Of a stretch of DNA of 64,000 nt, positions 28,510-37,804 are shown one piece after another. Each line of letters opens with the position of its first letter. Position 1 is the stretch's first letter. Under the pieces are notes generated by a model, which made no database searches, was not told the DNA's origin, and was given only the letters and a program-made list of their open reading frames with translations. The DNA lies in assembly GCF_003475325.1 (NCBI RefSeq), contig NZ_QRQC01000012.1, positions 1 through 64,000 of the forward strand, written 5' to 3'. Both the position numbers and the translations under genes were made by a program. Source of the stretch: Collinsella sp. AF33-16. Lineage in GTDB: Bacteria; Actinomycetota; Coriobacteriia; Coriobacteriales; Coriobacteriaceae.

Positions 28510-30180
28510 ATGGTAGCTAAAAAATCATCTCCCTTGAAGATCATCCCGCTTGGCGGCCTTGACGGCATCGGCAAGAACATGACGGTCTTCGAGTGCGGCG
28601 ACGACATGGTGCTCGTCGACGCTGGCCTCATGTTCCCGGATGACTCCCAGCCCGGTATCGACCTGGTGCTTCCCGACTACACCTATGTTCTTGAGAACGA
28701 GGAGAAGCTCCGCGGCATCATCGTCACCCACGGCCACGAGGACCACACCGGTTCGCTTCCGTATCTGCTGCAGGACCTCAACAATAAGGTGCCCATCTTC
28801 TCGAGCAAGCTGACGCTCGGCTTTATCGAGGGCAAGCTCTCCGAGTTCCGCATCCGCGCACCCAAGTTCCGTGAGGTCAAGGGCGGCAGCCATGTCAACC
28901 TCGGCGGCATCTCGCTCGACTTCTTCTCGATGACGCACTCCATCCCCGGCGCTCTGGGCGTGTTCATTCGCACCAACCAGGGCACCGTTATGCACACCGG
29001 CGACTTTAAGCTCGACCAGACGCCCATCGACGGCGTCACGCCCGACTATGCCGCTATCAGCCGTTTTGCCAAGCAGGGCATCGACCTGCTGCTTTCCGAC
29101 TCCACCAATGCCACGGTTCCCGGCTTTACCAAGTCCGAGGCCGAGGTTGGTCCCAACCTGTTGCACGCCATCAAGAACGCCCCGGGTCGCGTGTTCGTCG
29201 CGTCGTTCTCGAGCCACATCCATCGTCTGCAGCAGATCTGCGATGCCGCCCGCAAGTGCGGCCGTAAGGTCGTTGTGACCGGTCGCTCCATGCTCACGAA
29301 CACCCGCGTGGCGCGTGAGCTGGGCTACCTCAACATCGATGACGCCGATATCATCGATGCCTTCGATATCGATAACCTGCCCGACGATAAGATTGTCGTC
29401 ATGTGCACCGGTTCGCAGGGCGAGCCGCTGTCGGCCCTGTCCCGCATGGCCAACGGCGAGCACAAGACGCTCTCCATCCACGAGGGCGATACCGTCATCC
29501 TCTCGGCAACGCCGGTCCCCGGTAACGAGAAGGCCGTTCAGCAGGTCGTCAACAGCCTGGCCAAGCTCGGCTGCGACGTGTGGGATAAGAACCGCGCTCT
29601 CGTTCACGTCTCCGGTCACGGTAGCCAGGAGGAGCTCAAGCTCCTGATGGCCATGGCCAAGCCCACGTACTTTATGCCGGTTCACGGTGAAGCCGTGCAT
29701 CTGCGCGCCCATGCCCAGCTGGCCCGCAAGATGGGTCTCAAGGACGATCATATCTTTATCCTCGACAACGGCGACACGCTCGAGATGCGTGGCGGTATCG
29801 TTAAGCGCGGTACGCCCGTCGAGTCCGGCGTCGTCTACGTCGACGGCCTGCGTATCGGCGATACCGACCCCATCGTCTTGCGCGATCGTCAGAAGCTCGC
29901 CAACGACGGTATGGTTACCGCTGTTGCCATCGTCTCGCTTAAGCACAAGAAGATCGAGGCCATCGAGTTCTCGGGCCGTGGTGTCTCGTTTGCCATCGAC
30001 GACCAGTTCTCCGAGGATGCCTCCGCATCCATTATGAAGACGATCGAGAAGGGCAAGTTCGGCTTTACGAGCAGCGGTTCCGATGCCATTCGCAAGGCCG
30101 TACGCGATTCGCTCTCTAACTTTATCTGGAGCCGTACGCGCACCCGCCCGATGATCATCCCGGTCGTCATGGAGGTTTAG
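28510..30180 (+). CDS. rnj: ribonuclease J
   Basis: 556 residues, the usual RNase J length. The metallo-beta-lactamase motif VTHGHEDHTGSLPYLL, the second motif HTGDFKLDQTP, a beta-CASP domain (SDSTNATVPGFTKSEAEV, FSSHIHRLQQI) and VHGEAVHLRAHAQLA are present. It has 5'-3' exo- and endonuclease activity on mRNA and rRNA precursors. It is followed directly by ftsK, whose TTG start is 1 bp after the stop. Confidence 0.95.
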   Translation: MVAKKSSPLKIIPLGGLDGIGKNMTVFECGDDMVLVDAGLMFPDDSQPGIDLVLPDYTYVLENEEKLRGIIVTHGHEDHTGSLPYLLQDLNNKVPIFSSKLTLGFIEGKLSEFRIRAPKFREVKGGSHVNLGGISLDFFSMTHSIPGALGVFIRTNQGTVMHTGDFKLDQTPIDGVTPDYAAISRFAKQGIDLLLSDSTNATVPGFTKSEAEVGPNLLHAIKNAPGRVFVASFSSHIHRLQQICDAARKCGRKVVVTGRSMLTNTRVARELGYLNIDDADIIDAFDIDNLPDDKIVVMCTGSQGEPLSALSRMANGEHKTLSIHEGDTVILSATPVPGNEKAVQQVVNSLAKLGCDVWDKNRALVHVSGHGSQEELKLLMAMAKPTYFMPVHGEAVHLRAHAQLARKMGLKDDHIFILDNGDTLEMRGGIVKRGTPVESGVVYVDGLRIGDTDPIVLRDRQKLANDGMVTAVAIVSLKHKKIEAIEFSGRGVSFAIDDQFSEDASASIMKTIEKGKFGFTSSGSDAIRKAVRDSLSNFIWSRTRTRPMIIPVVMEV

Positions 30181-30181
30181 T

Positions 30182-32962
30182 TTGGCGCGCGGATCTGCAC
30201 AAAACGCCAAAGGCAATAAGGCCAATAACCAACCGGCATCTGCTAAGGGTGCCGGTTCCCATCTGCGTGCCAATAAGGGCCACGAGTCCGAGTTTGATGA
30301 GTTCGAGCCCCTGGTCGAGCCCTCAGCCAATCGCGATATCGCCGGCGTGGTCATTGCCGTTTTGGCGATTGCGTCCTTTATTGCCGTGATTTCTCCGGCA
30401 ACAGCGCCCGTTACGGCTGCCGTTGCCGGGTTCTACCACCTGGGCTTTGGTCTGGGCGCCTACGTGTTGCCGATCGTCATTTTGCTGTTTGCCGCCACGC
30501 TCTTTTTGGGCGAGGACTCGCCGCTCAACGTGCGCTCTGTTGCGGGCGGCGCCGTGGTCTTTGTCGCCGTCGTCTCCATTCTTTCGCTGATGGTGCCGGG
30601 TACGAGCGACTCGTGCGACCTTATGTTCACGCCGCAAAATCTGTCCGCTTCGGGTGGCTACATCGGTGCGTTTATTGCGAGTGCGCTGCAGAATGCCCTG
30701 GGTAAGCCTATCGCGATGGTAGTCCTGCTGGGCCTTGTCGTCGTGGGCTTGGTCATTATCGGCTTTTCGGTGGGCGGTGTTTTGCGTTCCGCGCGCGATC
30801 GCGCTGCCGATTTTGCCGAGCGTCGCCGCGCCGATGTTAATGCGAGCCCGTGGGGCGATGAAGAGGCCCTGTCGGTTCCCGGCGTCGCTCGTCCGCACCT
30901 GAGCATTTTGCGCCAGAAGGGGACTGACGCCGCGGTGACCACGGTCATGGGTGGCGATGTCGACCCGGTTTTGGATGACGACGAGGACGATGACCCGTTT
31001 GTCGACGTATCCGAGTCGGTTGAAGCCGAGCGGGCCAAGACCACGCTGCTGCCGCGCCGTCATGCCAAGAAGGGCAAGACGGTTCCCAAGCTCAATACGA
31101 GTGAGCCCGACCCGTCTTGGTCCGATAGCGAGATTGAGCTCACCGAGGGCGATGACGAGGACGACGAGGCTCCGATTGAGACCGCAAAGACAACTTTGCT
31201 GCCGCGTCGCCATGCAAAGCGCGGCCAGGTCACCGGACAGCTTTCGATGGAGGACGATCCGGACAAGGTTGACGAGTCCGAGCCGCCGTTTTCCGTGAAT
31301 CCCGTCTCGGCCGCCCCCCAGATCCCCGACTTCCTGAAGCACCCCAAGGTCGCTGACGCCTCAACCTCTACGGCCTCTGCCGCTCCTGCTGCGGCTGACA
31401 ATGGGGGAGCGAGCGACACCGCAACTGACGCCGAGGGCGAAGAAGAGGACGGCCTCAAGCTTCCGCCGCTCGAAATCCTGCATGCCAACCCGCAGTCGGC
31501 TTCCGCTGCGTCTTCGGACAAGGAGCTGGAGCAGACCGCTGAGTCACTGCAATCCACCTTGCTTGAGTTTGGCCGCAGTGCCCGCGTGGTCGGCTGGATC
31601 GCCGGCCCCACGGTGACGACCTTTAAGCTGCAGCCCGGTGAGGGCGAGCGTGTGAGCAAAATCTCGAGCCTCGAGGACGATATCGCGCTTTCGCTCGCTG
31701 CCCAGTCGGTGCGTATCTTTGCCCCGATCCCCGGCACCTCGCTCGTGGGCATCGAGATTCCCAACCGCAAGCGCCAGAACGTCAATCTGGGCGACGTGCT
31801 GCCCTATGTGAAGGGCGGTCCGCTCGAGCTCGCCATCGGCCGCGACGCCGAGGGCACGCCGGTTGTCGCCGACCTCGCCAAGATGCCTCACCTGTTGATT
31901 GCCGGTACGACCGGTTCTGGTAAGTCGGTGATGATCAATTCCATCATCACGACATTGCTCATGCGCGCCCTTCCCGAGGACGTTCGCCTGATCATGGTCG
32001 ACCCCAAGCGCGTCGAGCTTGCGGGCTATAACGGTCTGCCGCATCTCTATGTGCCCGTGGTGACCGAGCCCAAGCAGGCCGCGAGCGCTCTGCAATGGGC
32101 TGTGTCCGAGATGGAGCGTCGCCTGAAGGTCTTCGAGCGTCTCAACGTGCGTAAGATCTCGACCTACAACGAAAAGCAGGCTGCTGGCGAGTTTGAGCAT
32201 TACGACAATCCGCCGCAAAAGATGCCCTACCTTGTCATTATCATTGACGAGCTCTCTGACCTGATGATGGTCGCCGGTAAGGATGTCGAGGCCTCGATCG
32301 TGCGTATTGCACAGCTGGGCCGTGCCGCCGGTATTCATCTTATCGTTGCCACGCAGCGCCCCAGCTCCAACGTGGTGACGGGCCTCATCAAGGCCAACAT
32401 CACCAACCGCATCGCCTTTAACGTCGCCACGGGCATCGACTCGCGCGTCATCATCGACCAGATGGGCGCCGAGAAGCTCACCGGTTTGGGCGACATGTTG
32501 TTCTCCAAGGTCGACTGGGGCAAGCCCCGCCGTATCCAGGGCTGCTTTGTCTCGGATGATGAGATCAACGAGATTGTCGAGTTCGTCAAGTCGCAGAGTG
32601 AGCCAGACTACCACGAGGAGATCCTGTCTGCCGTGGCGCCCGCTTCCATGTCCATGGCGGGTGGCGGCGGCATTGTCCGCACCGGAGTAGCCGAGCCGCA
32701 AGACGATGATCCGCTCATTTGGGAAGCCGCCCATATTGTGGTGGAATCGCAGCTTGGCTCCACATCTGGCCTGCAACGTCGTCTGAAGGTTGGCTATGCG
32801 CGTGCCGGGCGTATTATGGACATGCTGGAAGAAAAGGGTGTCGTCGGCCCGCCCGACGGTTCCAAGCCGCGCGAGGTCCTGTTGGACGAGGAGGGGCTTG
32901 CCGCGCTGGAATCTGTCGACGCCGAGATGGCACGTGAAGATCGTGAGTTTGGAGGATTCTGA
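30182..32962 (+). CDS. ftsK: DNA translocase FtsK/SpoIIIE
   Basis: 926 residues. Four N-terminal membrane helices (~50-200) are followed by an acidic linker, then the motor with Walker A AGTTGSGKS (~576-584) and Walker B IIIDELSDLMM, and a C-terminal winged-helix gamma domain (LGSTSGLQRRLKVGYARAGRIMDML). It pumps chromosomal DNA at the division septum. The linker holds a duplicated motif, AKTTLLPRRHAKKGK near residue 285 and AKTTLLPRRHAKRGQ near 335. TTG start after GGAGG. The stop overlaps the next start by one base. Confidence 0.94.
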   Translation: MARGSAQNAKGNKANNQPASAKGAGSHLRANKGHESEFDEFEPLVEPSANRDIAGVVIAVLAIASFIAVISPATAPVTAAVAGFYHLGFGLGAYVLPIVILLFAATLFLGEDSPLNVRSVAGGAVVFVAVVSILSLMVPGTSDSCDLMFTPQNLSASGGYIGAFIASALQNALGKPIAMVVLLGLVVVGLVIIGFSVGGVLRSARDRAADFAERRRADVNASPWGDEEALSVPGVARPHLSILRQKGTDAAVTTVMGGDVDPVLDDDEDDDPFVDVSESVEAERAKTTLLPRRHAKKGKTVPKLNTSEPDPSWSDSEIELTEGDDEDDEAPIETAKTTLLPRRHAKRGQVTGQLSMEDDPDKVDESEPPFSVNPVSAAPQIPDFLKHPKVADASTSTASAAPAAADNGGASDTATDAEGEEEDGLKLPPLEILHANPQSASAASSDKELEQTAESLQSTLLEFGRSARVVGWIAGPTVTTFKLQPGEGERVSKISSLEDDIALSLAAQSVRIFAPIPGTSLVGIEIPNRKRQNVNLGDVLPYVKGGPLELAIGRDAEGTPVVADLAKMPHLLIAGTTGSGKSVMINSIITTLLMRALPEDVRLIMVDPKRVELAGYNGLPHLYVPVVTEPKQAASALQWAVSEMERRLKVFERLNVRKISTYNEKQAAGEFEHYDNPPQKMPYLVIIIDELSDLMMVAGKDVEASIVRIAQLGRAAGIHLIVATQRPSSNVVTGLIKANITNRIAFNVATGIDSRVIIDQMGAEKLTGLGDMLFSKVDWGKPRRIQGCFVSDDEINEIVEFVKSQSEPDYHEEILSAVAPASMSMAGGGGIVRTGVAEPQDDDPLIWEAAHIVVESQLGSTSGLQRRLKVGYARAGRIMDMLEEKGVVGPPDGSKPREVLLDEEGLAALESVDAEMAREDREFGGF

Positions 32963-34455
32963 TGGCTGCACGCTTTGGTGACATGCTGCTCGAGCAGCGT
33001 CGCCGAATGGGCCTTTCCATTCAGCAGGTCGCCAACACCATCAAAATCAGGCCGCAGATCATCGAGTTTTTCGAGACCGGTAACTTTGCTTCGATGCCGC
33101 CGCGCGGCTATGCGCAGGGCATGATTTCGAGCTATGCTCGCTTTTTGGGCCTCAATCCACGCGAGGTCGTCAATGCCTACTTTGACGAGCTGATGGCATA
33201 CGAGCGCGAGACGTCGCAGCGGGGCGGTCGTTTTCAGGACGCCGCCGGCTATGTCAATTCGCGTTCCTCTGTCGATAACGGGCGCTTCCTGATGGTTCAG
33301 GGCGGTCGTTCGACCCGCTATGGACAGCGTCCTCAGCAGGCCGGTTATATTACCGAGACGGGTTCGGGCGAGGAGATTCGCTCGCAGCGTGACCGGTTCC
33401 GCAGTACGCCGATGCCCGAGGACCGTGCGCTTCCCGCTGCCCGCGGCGTGGCGCGTGACCCTCGTGCCGGCTACGGCGACGGCGGCTATTCTGATCGCGG
33501 TCACCGTGGTATCTCCACCGGACGCTCTCGCAGTGGCTATGCGGACGCCGATACCACGCAGGTGACGCCGCGTCTTCGCTCTCAACCACAGCCGTATGGC
33601 CAGCGCTCTTCGGCTCCGCGTGCGGGCCAGCGTGGCTATCAAGGCCGCGGTGAACTTGCGCCCCGCTCGGGTCAGTGCAGCCTTCAGGGCCAGGGTGGCT
33701 ATCGCGGCCGTTCCGACAGCAATCGTGGTCGTATGCCTCAGGGAGGCGGCCGCAGCAGTTCCAGTCGTGGACGCGGCGGTTCCCGTACTCCTCAAAACAA
33801 CGGTCTCGATCCGCGTATCGTCTACGCCGGCATCGGTGCCGTGGCGTTGCTGCTGATCGTGCTCATCGTGGTACTTCTGCGCGGCTGCGCATCTTCGACG
33901 CCCGAGACCACGCCCGAGACGCCCGCTGTTACCAAGACGACGACCAAGAAGTCTTCTAAGAAGACCGAAACGGTCGACGAGGACGAAGACACCGATGAGC
34001 CGACTGACGAGTCGACTGATTCGGACGCCGCCAAGACGACGGCCAAGAAGGAAGAGAACGAGGTCACAAAGGTTAAGGTCTCCGTTGCCAAGGGAAAGAC
34101 CGCGTGGATTGAGGTCAAGGTCGACGGAAAGTCGGTCTATGGCGCCCAGGCGACTGGCCCCTTTGAGCAGGAGTACACGCCCGAGTCCTCGATCGAGATC
34201 ACCACGTCCAAGCCTTCCGATGTCACCGTTACCAAGAACGGCGAAAAGGTCCGTTACGATACCAAGACCTCGGGCGTGGCGCGTGTGACGATCACCGTTC
34301 CCAAGAAGGAGACGACTGATTCCGAGAATGGTGAAAGTTCTGATGGTGCCGACACCACCGACGGCACCGATGCCCAGTCCACGGATGGCGCCGATACCGC
34401 AACTGACGGCCAGACGCCCACCGATTCTACCGACTATTCGTACGATAGCTATTAA
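32962..34455 (+). CDS. RodZ-like helix-turn-helix membrane protein with long basic linker
   Basis: 497 residues. A RodZ-type HTH_25 domain occupies ~1-75 (LLEQRRRMGLSIQQVANTIKIRPQIIEFFETG). A ~200-residue Gly/Arg/Ser/Gln-rich disordered linker follows, then one membrane helix (~287-307), a Thr/Lys/Glu/Asp-rich stretch, a DUF4115-like beta domain (WIEVKVDGKSVYGAQ...), and a Thr/Asp-rich tail. RodZ links MreB to the cell-wall machinery; no mreB is in this window, so a role in shape is only inferred from architecture. It overlaps ftsK by one base. Confidence 0.75.
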   Translation: MAARFGDMLLEQRRRMGLSIQQVANTIKIRPQIIEFFETGNFASMPPRGYAQGMISSYARFLGLNPREVVNAYFDELMAYERETSQRGGRFQDAAGYVNSRSSVDNGRFLMVQGGRSTRYGQRPQQAGYITETGSGEEIRSQRDRFRSTPMPEDRALPAARGVARDPRAGYGDGGYSDRGHRGISTGRSRSGYADADTTQVTPRLRSQPQPYGQRSSAPRAGQRGYQGRGELAPRSGQCSLQGQGGYRGRSDSNRGRMPQGGGRSSSSRGRGGSRTPQNNGLDPRIVYAGIGAVALLLIVLIVVLLRGCASSTPETTPETPAVTKTTTKKSSKKTETVDEDEDTDEPTDESTDSDAAKTTAKKEENEVTKVKVSVAKGKTAWIEVKVDGKSVYGAQATGPFEQEYTPESSIEITTSKPSDVTVTKNGEKVRYDTKTSGVARVTITVPKKETTDSENGESSDGADTTDGTDAQSTDGADTATDGQTPTDSTDYSYDSY

Positions 34456-34481
34456 GCCGCTCGTACGCGAAAGGAAACATC

Positions 34482-34979
34482 ATGGCTAAAGATTCCAGCT
34501 TCGACGTCGTGTCCGAGGTCAACATGCAAGAGGTCGACAACGCCTTCCAGCAAACCACGCGCGAGATTTCCCAGCGCTATGACCTGAAGGATTCCGGCGC
34601 CACGATCGAGCTTTCGAAGGGCGACAAGCTCTTTACGATCAACGCCCCGGCCGACTTTGTCTCCAAGCAGATTATCGACGTGCTGAGCTCCAAGCTCATC
34701 AAGCGCGGCATTGACCTCAAGGCTGTCTCGTGGGATGCTCCGCAGGCGGCATCGGGCGGCACCGTGCGCGTGCTCGGCCATATCGTCGAGGGCATCGACC
34801 AGGCGACCGCCAAGAAGATCAACAAGGACATCAAGGATCAAAAGCTCAAGGTCAAGGTGACCATCGAGGCCGACAAGCTTCGTGTTTCCTCCGCTTCGAA
34901 GGACGCGTTGCAGACCGTGATCCAGTTCCTGCGCGACCAGGACTACGGCCAGCCGCTGCAGTTCACCAACTACCGCTAA
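34482..34979 (+). CDS. yajQ: YajQ family nucleotide-binding protein
   Basis: 165 residues, standard length; two ferredoxin-like repeats. The family signatures SSFDVVSEVNMQEVDNAFQQ at the N-terminus and FLRDQDYGQPLQFTNYR at the C-terminus are nearly textbook. Some proteobacterial members bind cyclic di-GMP; whether this one does is unknown. ATG 34482 follows GAAAGGA. It sits between the rodZ-like gene and rimO. Confidence 0.9.
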   Translation: MAKDSSFDVVSEVNMQEVDNAFQQTTREISQRYDLKDSGATIELSKGDKLFTINAPADFVSKQIIDVLSSKLIKRGIDLKAVSWDAPQAASGGTVRVLGHIVEGIDQATAKKINKDIKDQKLKVKVTIEADKLRVSSASKDALQTVIQFLRDQDYGQPLQFTNYR

Positions 34980-35006
34980 TATCATTCGAAAGGACTGCTC
35001 TCCAAC

Positions 35007-36356
35007 ATGGATACACCGTTGGGCTCCGTGCTCTACATCACCCTCGGGTGCGCTAAGAACGAGGTTGACACCGACCGCATGCGTTCTCTTTTGACCGCCG
35101 CGGGCTACGAGGAGGCATTCGACCCACAGGATGCCGATATCGCCATCGTCAATACATGCTCGTTCCTCGCCTCCGCAACGTCCGAGAGCATCGAGACCAC
35201 GCTCGAGCTCGCCAACGAGGTTCAGGACGGCGTTCGTTCTTGTCCCATCGTCATGTGCGGCTGTGTGCCGTCGCGCTATGGCGACGACCTGCCTGACGAG
35301 CTGCCCGAGGTCGCTGCCTTTGTGAAGGCCGACGAGGAGGACGGCATCGTGGCGGTCATCGATGGCGTGCTGGGTGTCGAGCGTGAGATCGCTGCCTATA
35401 TTCCGCAAGTCAAGCGCACTGTCGAGGGCGCCGTTGCTTACGTCAAGATTTCCGATGGCTGCAACCGCTTCTGCAGCTTCTGCATGATCCCGTATATCCG
35501 CGGTCGTTATCACTCGCGCAATGCCGAGAGCATTATCTCCGAGGTACGCGACCTGGTTGCCGGCGGTGTGCGCGAGATCGTGCTGATCGGCCAGGACACG
35601 GGTATTTGGGGCACCGACTTTGCCGACGAAGACGTCACCGATGGCTCGCCGCGCAATCTGGCGCAGCTGCTGCATGCCGTCGCCGAGGCCGTGCGCCCGC
35701 ACAACGTCTGGGTCCGCGTGCTCTATCTGCAGCCCGAGGGCATGACCGACGAGCTTATCGATACGATTCGCGATACGCCCGAGGTGCTGCCTTATATCGA
35801 TATCCCCGTGCAGCACTGCGACGCGCGCATCCTCAAGGCTATGCGCCGTTCTGGTTCGCGCCAGGAGCTCGAGGACCTGTTCCGCGATCTGCGTGAGCGT
35901 ATCCCCGGCATCGTGATCCGTTCCACGGCCATGGTCGGCTTCCCGACCGAGACCGACGACGAGTTCCGCGACCTTATCGACTTTATGGACACCGTCGGCT
36001 TTGACTACACGAGCGTCTTTGCCTACTCGCAGGAGGAGGGCAGCCTGGCCGCTAAGATGGAGGGTCAGGTCGATGAGGAGGTCAAGCTCGAGCGCGCCCA
36101 GGAGGCCATGGACCTGGCCGAGTCGCTCGGTTTTGCCGCCACCGCCGCACATGTGGGCGAGCGCGCCCAGGTGATCGTCGACGGCATCGAGGAGACCGAG
36201 GACGGCGCCGAGCTGATCGGCCATGCTTGGTTCCAAGCGCCCGATTCCGATGGCGCGGTGCACTTGGACGCCAGCGAGGCGTCCGTGGGCGATATTCTGA
36301 CGGTCGAGTTTACCGATAGCTTCTGCTATGAGCTTATCGGTCATGTTGTGGAGTAG
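35007..36356 (+). CDS. rimO: ribosomal protein S12 methylthiotransferase RimO
   Basis: 449 residues; methylthiolates an aspartate of ribosomal protein S12. MTTase domain (YITLGCAKNEVDTDRM), radical SAM cluster CNRFCSFCMIPYIRGRYHSR, and a TRAM domain at the C-terminus (VHLDASEASVGDILTVEF). The LGCAKNEVDT start separates RimO from MiaB. Third methylthiotransferase of the window. It lies 27 bp after yajQ and 9 bp before pgsA. Confidence 0.94.
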   Translation: MDTPLGSVLYITLGCAKNEVDTDRMRSLLTAAGYEEAFDPQDADIAIVNTCSFLASATSESIETTLELANEVQDGVRSCPIVMCGCVPSRYGDDLPDELPEVAAFVKADEEDGIVAVIDGVLGVEREIAAYIPQVKRTVEGAVAYVKISDGCNRFCSFCMIPYIRGRYHSRNAESIISEVRDLVAGGVREIVLIGQDTGIWGTDFADEDVTDGSPRNLAQLLHAVAEAVRPHNVWVRVLYLQPEGMTDELIDTIRDTPEVLPYIDIPVQHCDARILKAMRRSGSRQELEDLFRDLRERIPGIVIRSTAMVGFPTETDDEFRDLIDFMDTVGFDYTSVFAYSQEEGSLAAKMEGQVDEEVKLERAQEAMDLAESLGFAATAAHVGERAQVIVDGIEETEDGAELIGHAWFQAPDSDGAVHLDASEASVGDILTVEFTDSFCYELIGHVVE

Positions 36357-36365
36357 GAGAGCATC

Positions 36366-37004
36366 GTGGCAAACGAGAGCAATAAGGAACTGACGAGTGT
36401 TTGGACGCCCGCCAACATCGTGACGTGTGTGCGCATCGTCTTTATCCCGGTGTTCATGATCGTGTCGGCGCTTTCTCACACGAGTGTTGCCGGTACAGAT
36501 TGGAGCACCTTCGACGGCCCGCTCGCCGCTGCAGCCTTCATTCTGTATGTTATCCTGTCGTGCACCGATAAGGTCGACGGTTATCTGGCGCGTTCGCGCA
36601 ATGAGATTACCGACTTCGGTAAATTCTTGGACCCCATTGCCGACAAGCTGCTCGTGTTCTCGGCCTTGCTGCTGTTCTTGGACTTTGGCGCCGTGTCGGT
36701 TTGGTCCGTGTTCATCATCTTGTTCCGCGAGCTGTTGGTAAGTGCCCTGCGCATGGTTGCGAGTGCCGCCGGCGTGGTCGTTGCCGCCGATAAGCTTGGC
36801 AAGTACAAGACGGCGACCACGATGGTCTCCATCTGCGGTTACCTGTGCGTCTTTGCGATGGCCGGCTTGCACCTTGGCCCGCTGATGCTGACGCTCGGCA
36901 TCTACTCGGTGTCGCGCTTCCTGTACGCCGTTGCCGTTGTCCTGACCGTTATCTCGGGCGCCCAGTACTTCTGGAACTGCCGCAAGATCGTCTTTTCGGT
37001 CTAG
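36366..37004 (+). CDS. pgsA: CDP-diacylglycerol-glycerol-3-phosphate phosphatidyltransferase
   Basis: 212 residues, multi-spanning membrane enzyme. The CDP-alcohol phosphotransferase motif is complete: DGYLARSRNEITDFGKFLDP ending ADK (Asp-Gly-x2-Ala-Arg-x8-Gly-x3-Asp-x3-Asp). It makes phosphatidylglycerol phosphate. The GTG start at 36366 follows GGAGAGC. The position between rimO and a cinA-type gene matches Gram-positive pgsA; a second family member is at 57197-57901. Confidence 0.9.
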   Translation: MANESNKELTSVWTPANIVTCVRIVFIPVFMIVSALSHTSVAGTDWSTFDGPLAAAAFILYVILSCTDKVDGYLARSRNEITDFGKFLDPIADKLLVFSALLLFLDFGAVSVWSVFIILFRELLVSALRMVASAAGVVVAADKLGKYKTATTMVSICGYLCVFAMAGLHLGPLMLTLGIYSVSRFLYAVAVVLTVISGAQYFWNCRKIVFSV

Positions 37005-37010
37005 GTTCTG

Positions 37011-37547
37011 GTGGGTATGACGGACTCTTTTGAGCAGATTTCCGCACATAACGAGGAGCTGGCGCGTCATATTGTCGAGCGCGCGAGCGCTCGGGGCGTG
37101 ACGGTTTCGACGGCTGAGTCGCTGACGGCAGGTATGATCGCCTCGACGATTGCCGATATCCCGGGCGCCTCGGCGGTGCTGCGTGGCGGTGCGGTGACCT
37201 ACTGCGATGAGATCAAGCATCGCGTTTTGGGTGTTGATCAGGAGACGCTCGACCGCTATACCGCGGTGTCGCATCAGACCGCGCGCGAGATGGCGGCGGG
37301 TTCGCTGGAGCTGTACCAGAGCGATATTGCCGTGAGCGCAACGGGTTATGCCGGCCCCGGCGGCGGCACTGAGGACGATCCGGCTGGCACTTTCTATATT
37401 GGCTGGGCGTATCGCGCGGCTGATGGGGAAGTGCCGGTCGTGGACTCTGTGCGCTGCCACTATGAGGGCGACCGTTCGTGTGTTCGTGCCCATGCGGTCG
37501 CGGAGGCATTGGGACGCATTGCCCTTGTGCTCAACTCTATGGAATAG
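37011..37547 (+). CDS. pncC: CinA C-terminal domain protein (NMN amidase PncC)
   Basis: 178 residues; only the C-terminal deamidase domain of CinA is present. STAESLTAGMIASTIADIPGAS and SATGYAGPGGGTEDDPAGTFYIGW are the family motifs. PncC hydrolyses nicotinamide mononucleotide to nicotinate mononucleotide in pyridine-nucleotide recycling. The start is ambiguous: GTG 37011 or ATG 37017; neither has an ideal ribosome site. It ends the rnj-to-pncC operon. Confidence 0.87.
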   Translation: MGMTDSFEQISAHNEELARHIVERASARGVTVSTAESLTAGMIASTIADIPGASAVLRGGAVTYCDEIKHRVLGVDQETLDRYTAVSHQTAREMAAGSLELYQSDIAVSATGYAGPGGGTEDDPAGTFYIGWAYRAADGEVPVVDSVRCHYEGDRSCVRAHAVAEALGRIALVLNSME

Positions 37548-37557
37548 ACGTGTTTTC

Positions 37558-37580
37558 AGGGGCCTTAGGGCCCCTTAATT
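37558..37580 (+). terminator. terminator after pncC
   Basis: AGGGGCC (37558-37564) pairs with GGCCCCT (37569-37575) around TTAG, followed by TAATT. The T run is short. Confidence 0.5.
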
Positions 37581-37675
37581 GTGGAGATAGGGACCCCTGA
37601 CGAATTTAGCGTTTGCGCTGGTTATAGGTGTATTCTTGCCTTCCTTGTTCTTATTCGGCCCTTTGTGGTCAAGCA

Positions 37676-37707
37676 TTTGGTCAGTGTTTGGTCGGCGTTT
37701 GGTTGGG
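37676..37707 (+). repeat. 11-nt tandem repeats upstream of recA
   Basis: Three consecutive units begin TTTGGT: TTTGGTCAGTG, TTTGGTCGGCG and TTTGGTTGGG, with a fourth partial TTTTGG. They end about 40 bp before the recA -35. The near-helical spacing could array protein sites on one DNA face. The rest of 37581-37745 holds nothing recognisable. Confidence 0.5.
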
Positions 37708-37745
37708 TTTTGGAAAGACTGCCTGCATATGATTGGCCTGAACGG

Positions 37746-37774
37746 TTGACCACGAACAGCCGTTCGTTTATTAT
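37746..37774 (+). promoter_or_regulatory. recA promoter with LexA/SOS box
   Basis: TTGACC (37746-37751) and TATTAT (37769-37774) are spaced 17 bp. Between them is CGAACAGCCGTTCG (37753-37766), a perfect CGAAC-N4-GTTCG SOS box as bound by Gram-positive LexA. LexA bound here would block RNA polymerase. Confidence 0.9.
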
Positions 37775-37804
37775 CGATGCAGGTTGTTAAGAGGAGGGCT
37801 ATTC

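Noticed and set aside
34452..37493. Minus-strand open frame of about 1000 codons
   Set aside because: It runs antisense through yajQ, rimO, pgsA and pncC, an artefact of GC-rich codon bias; the plus-strand proteins are unmistakable.
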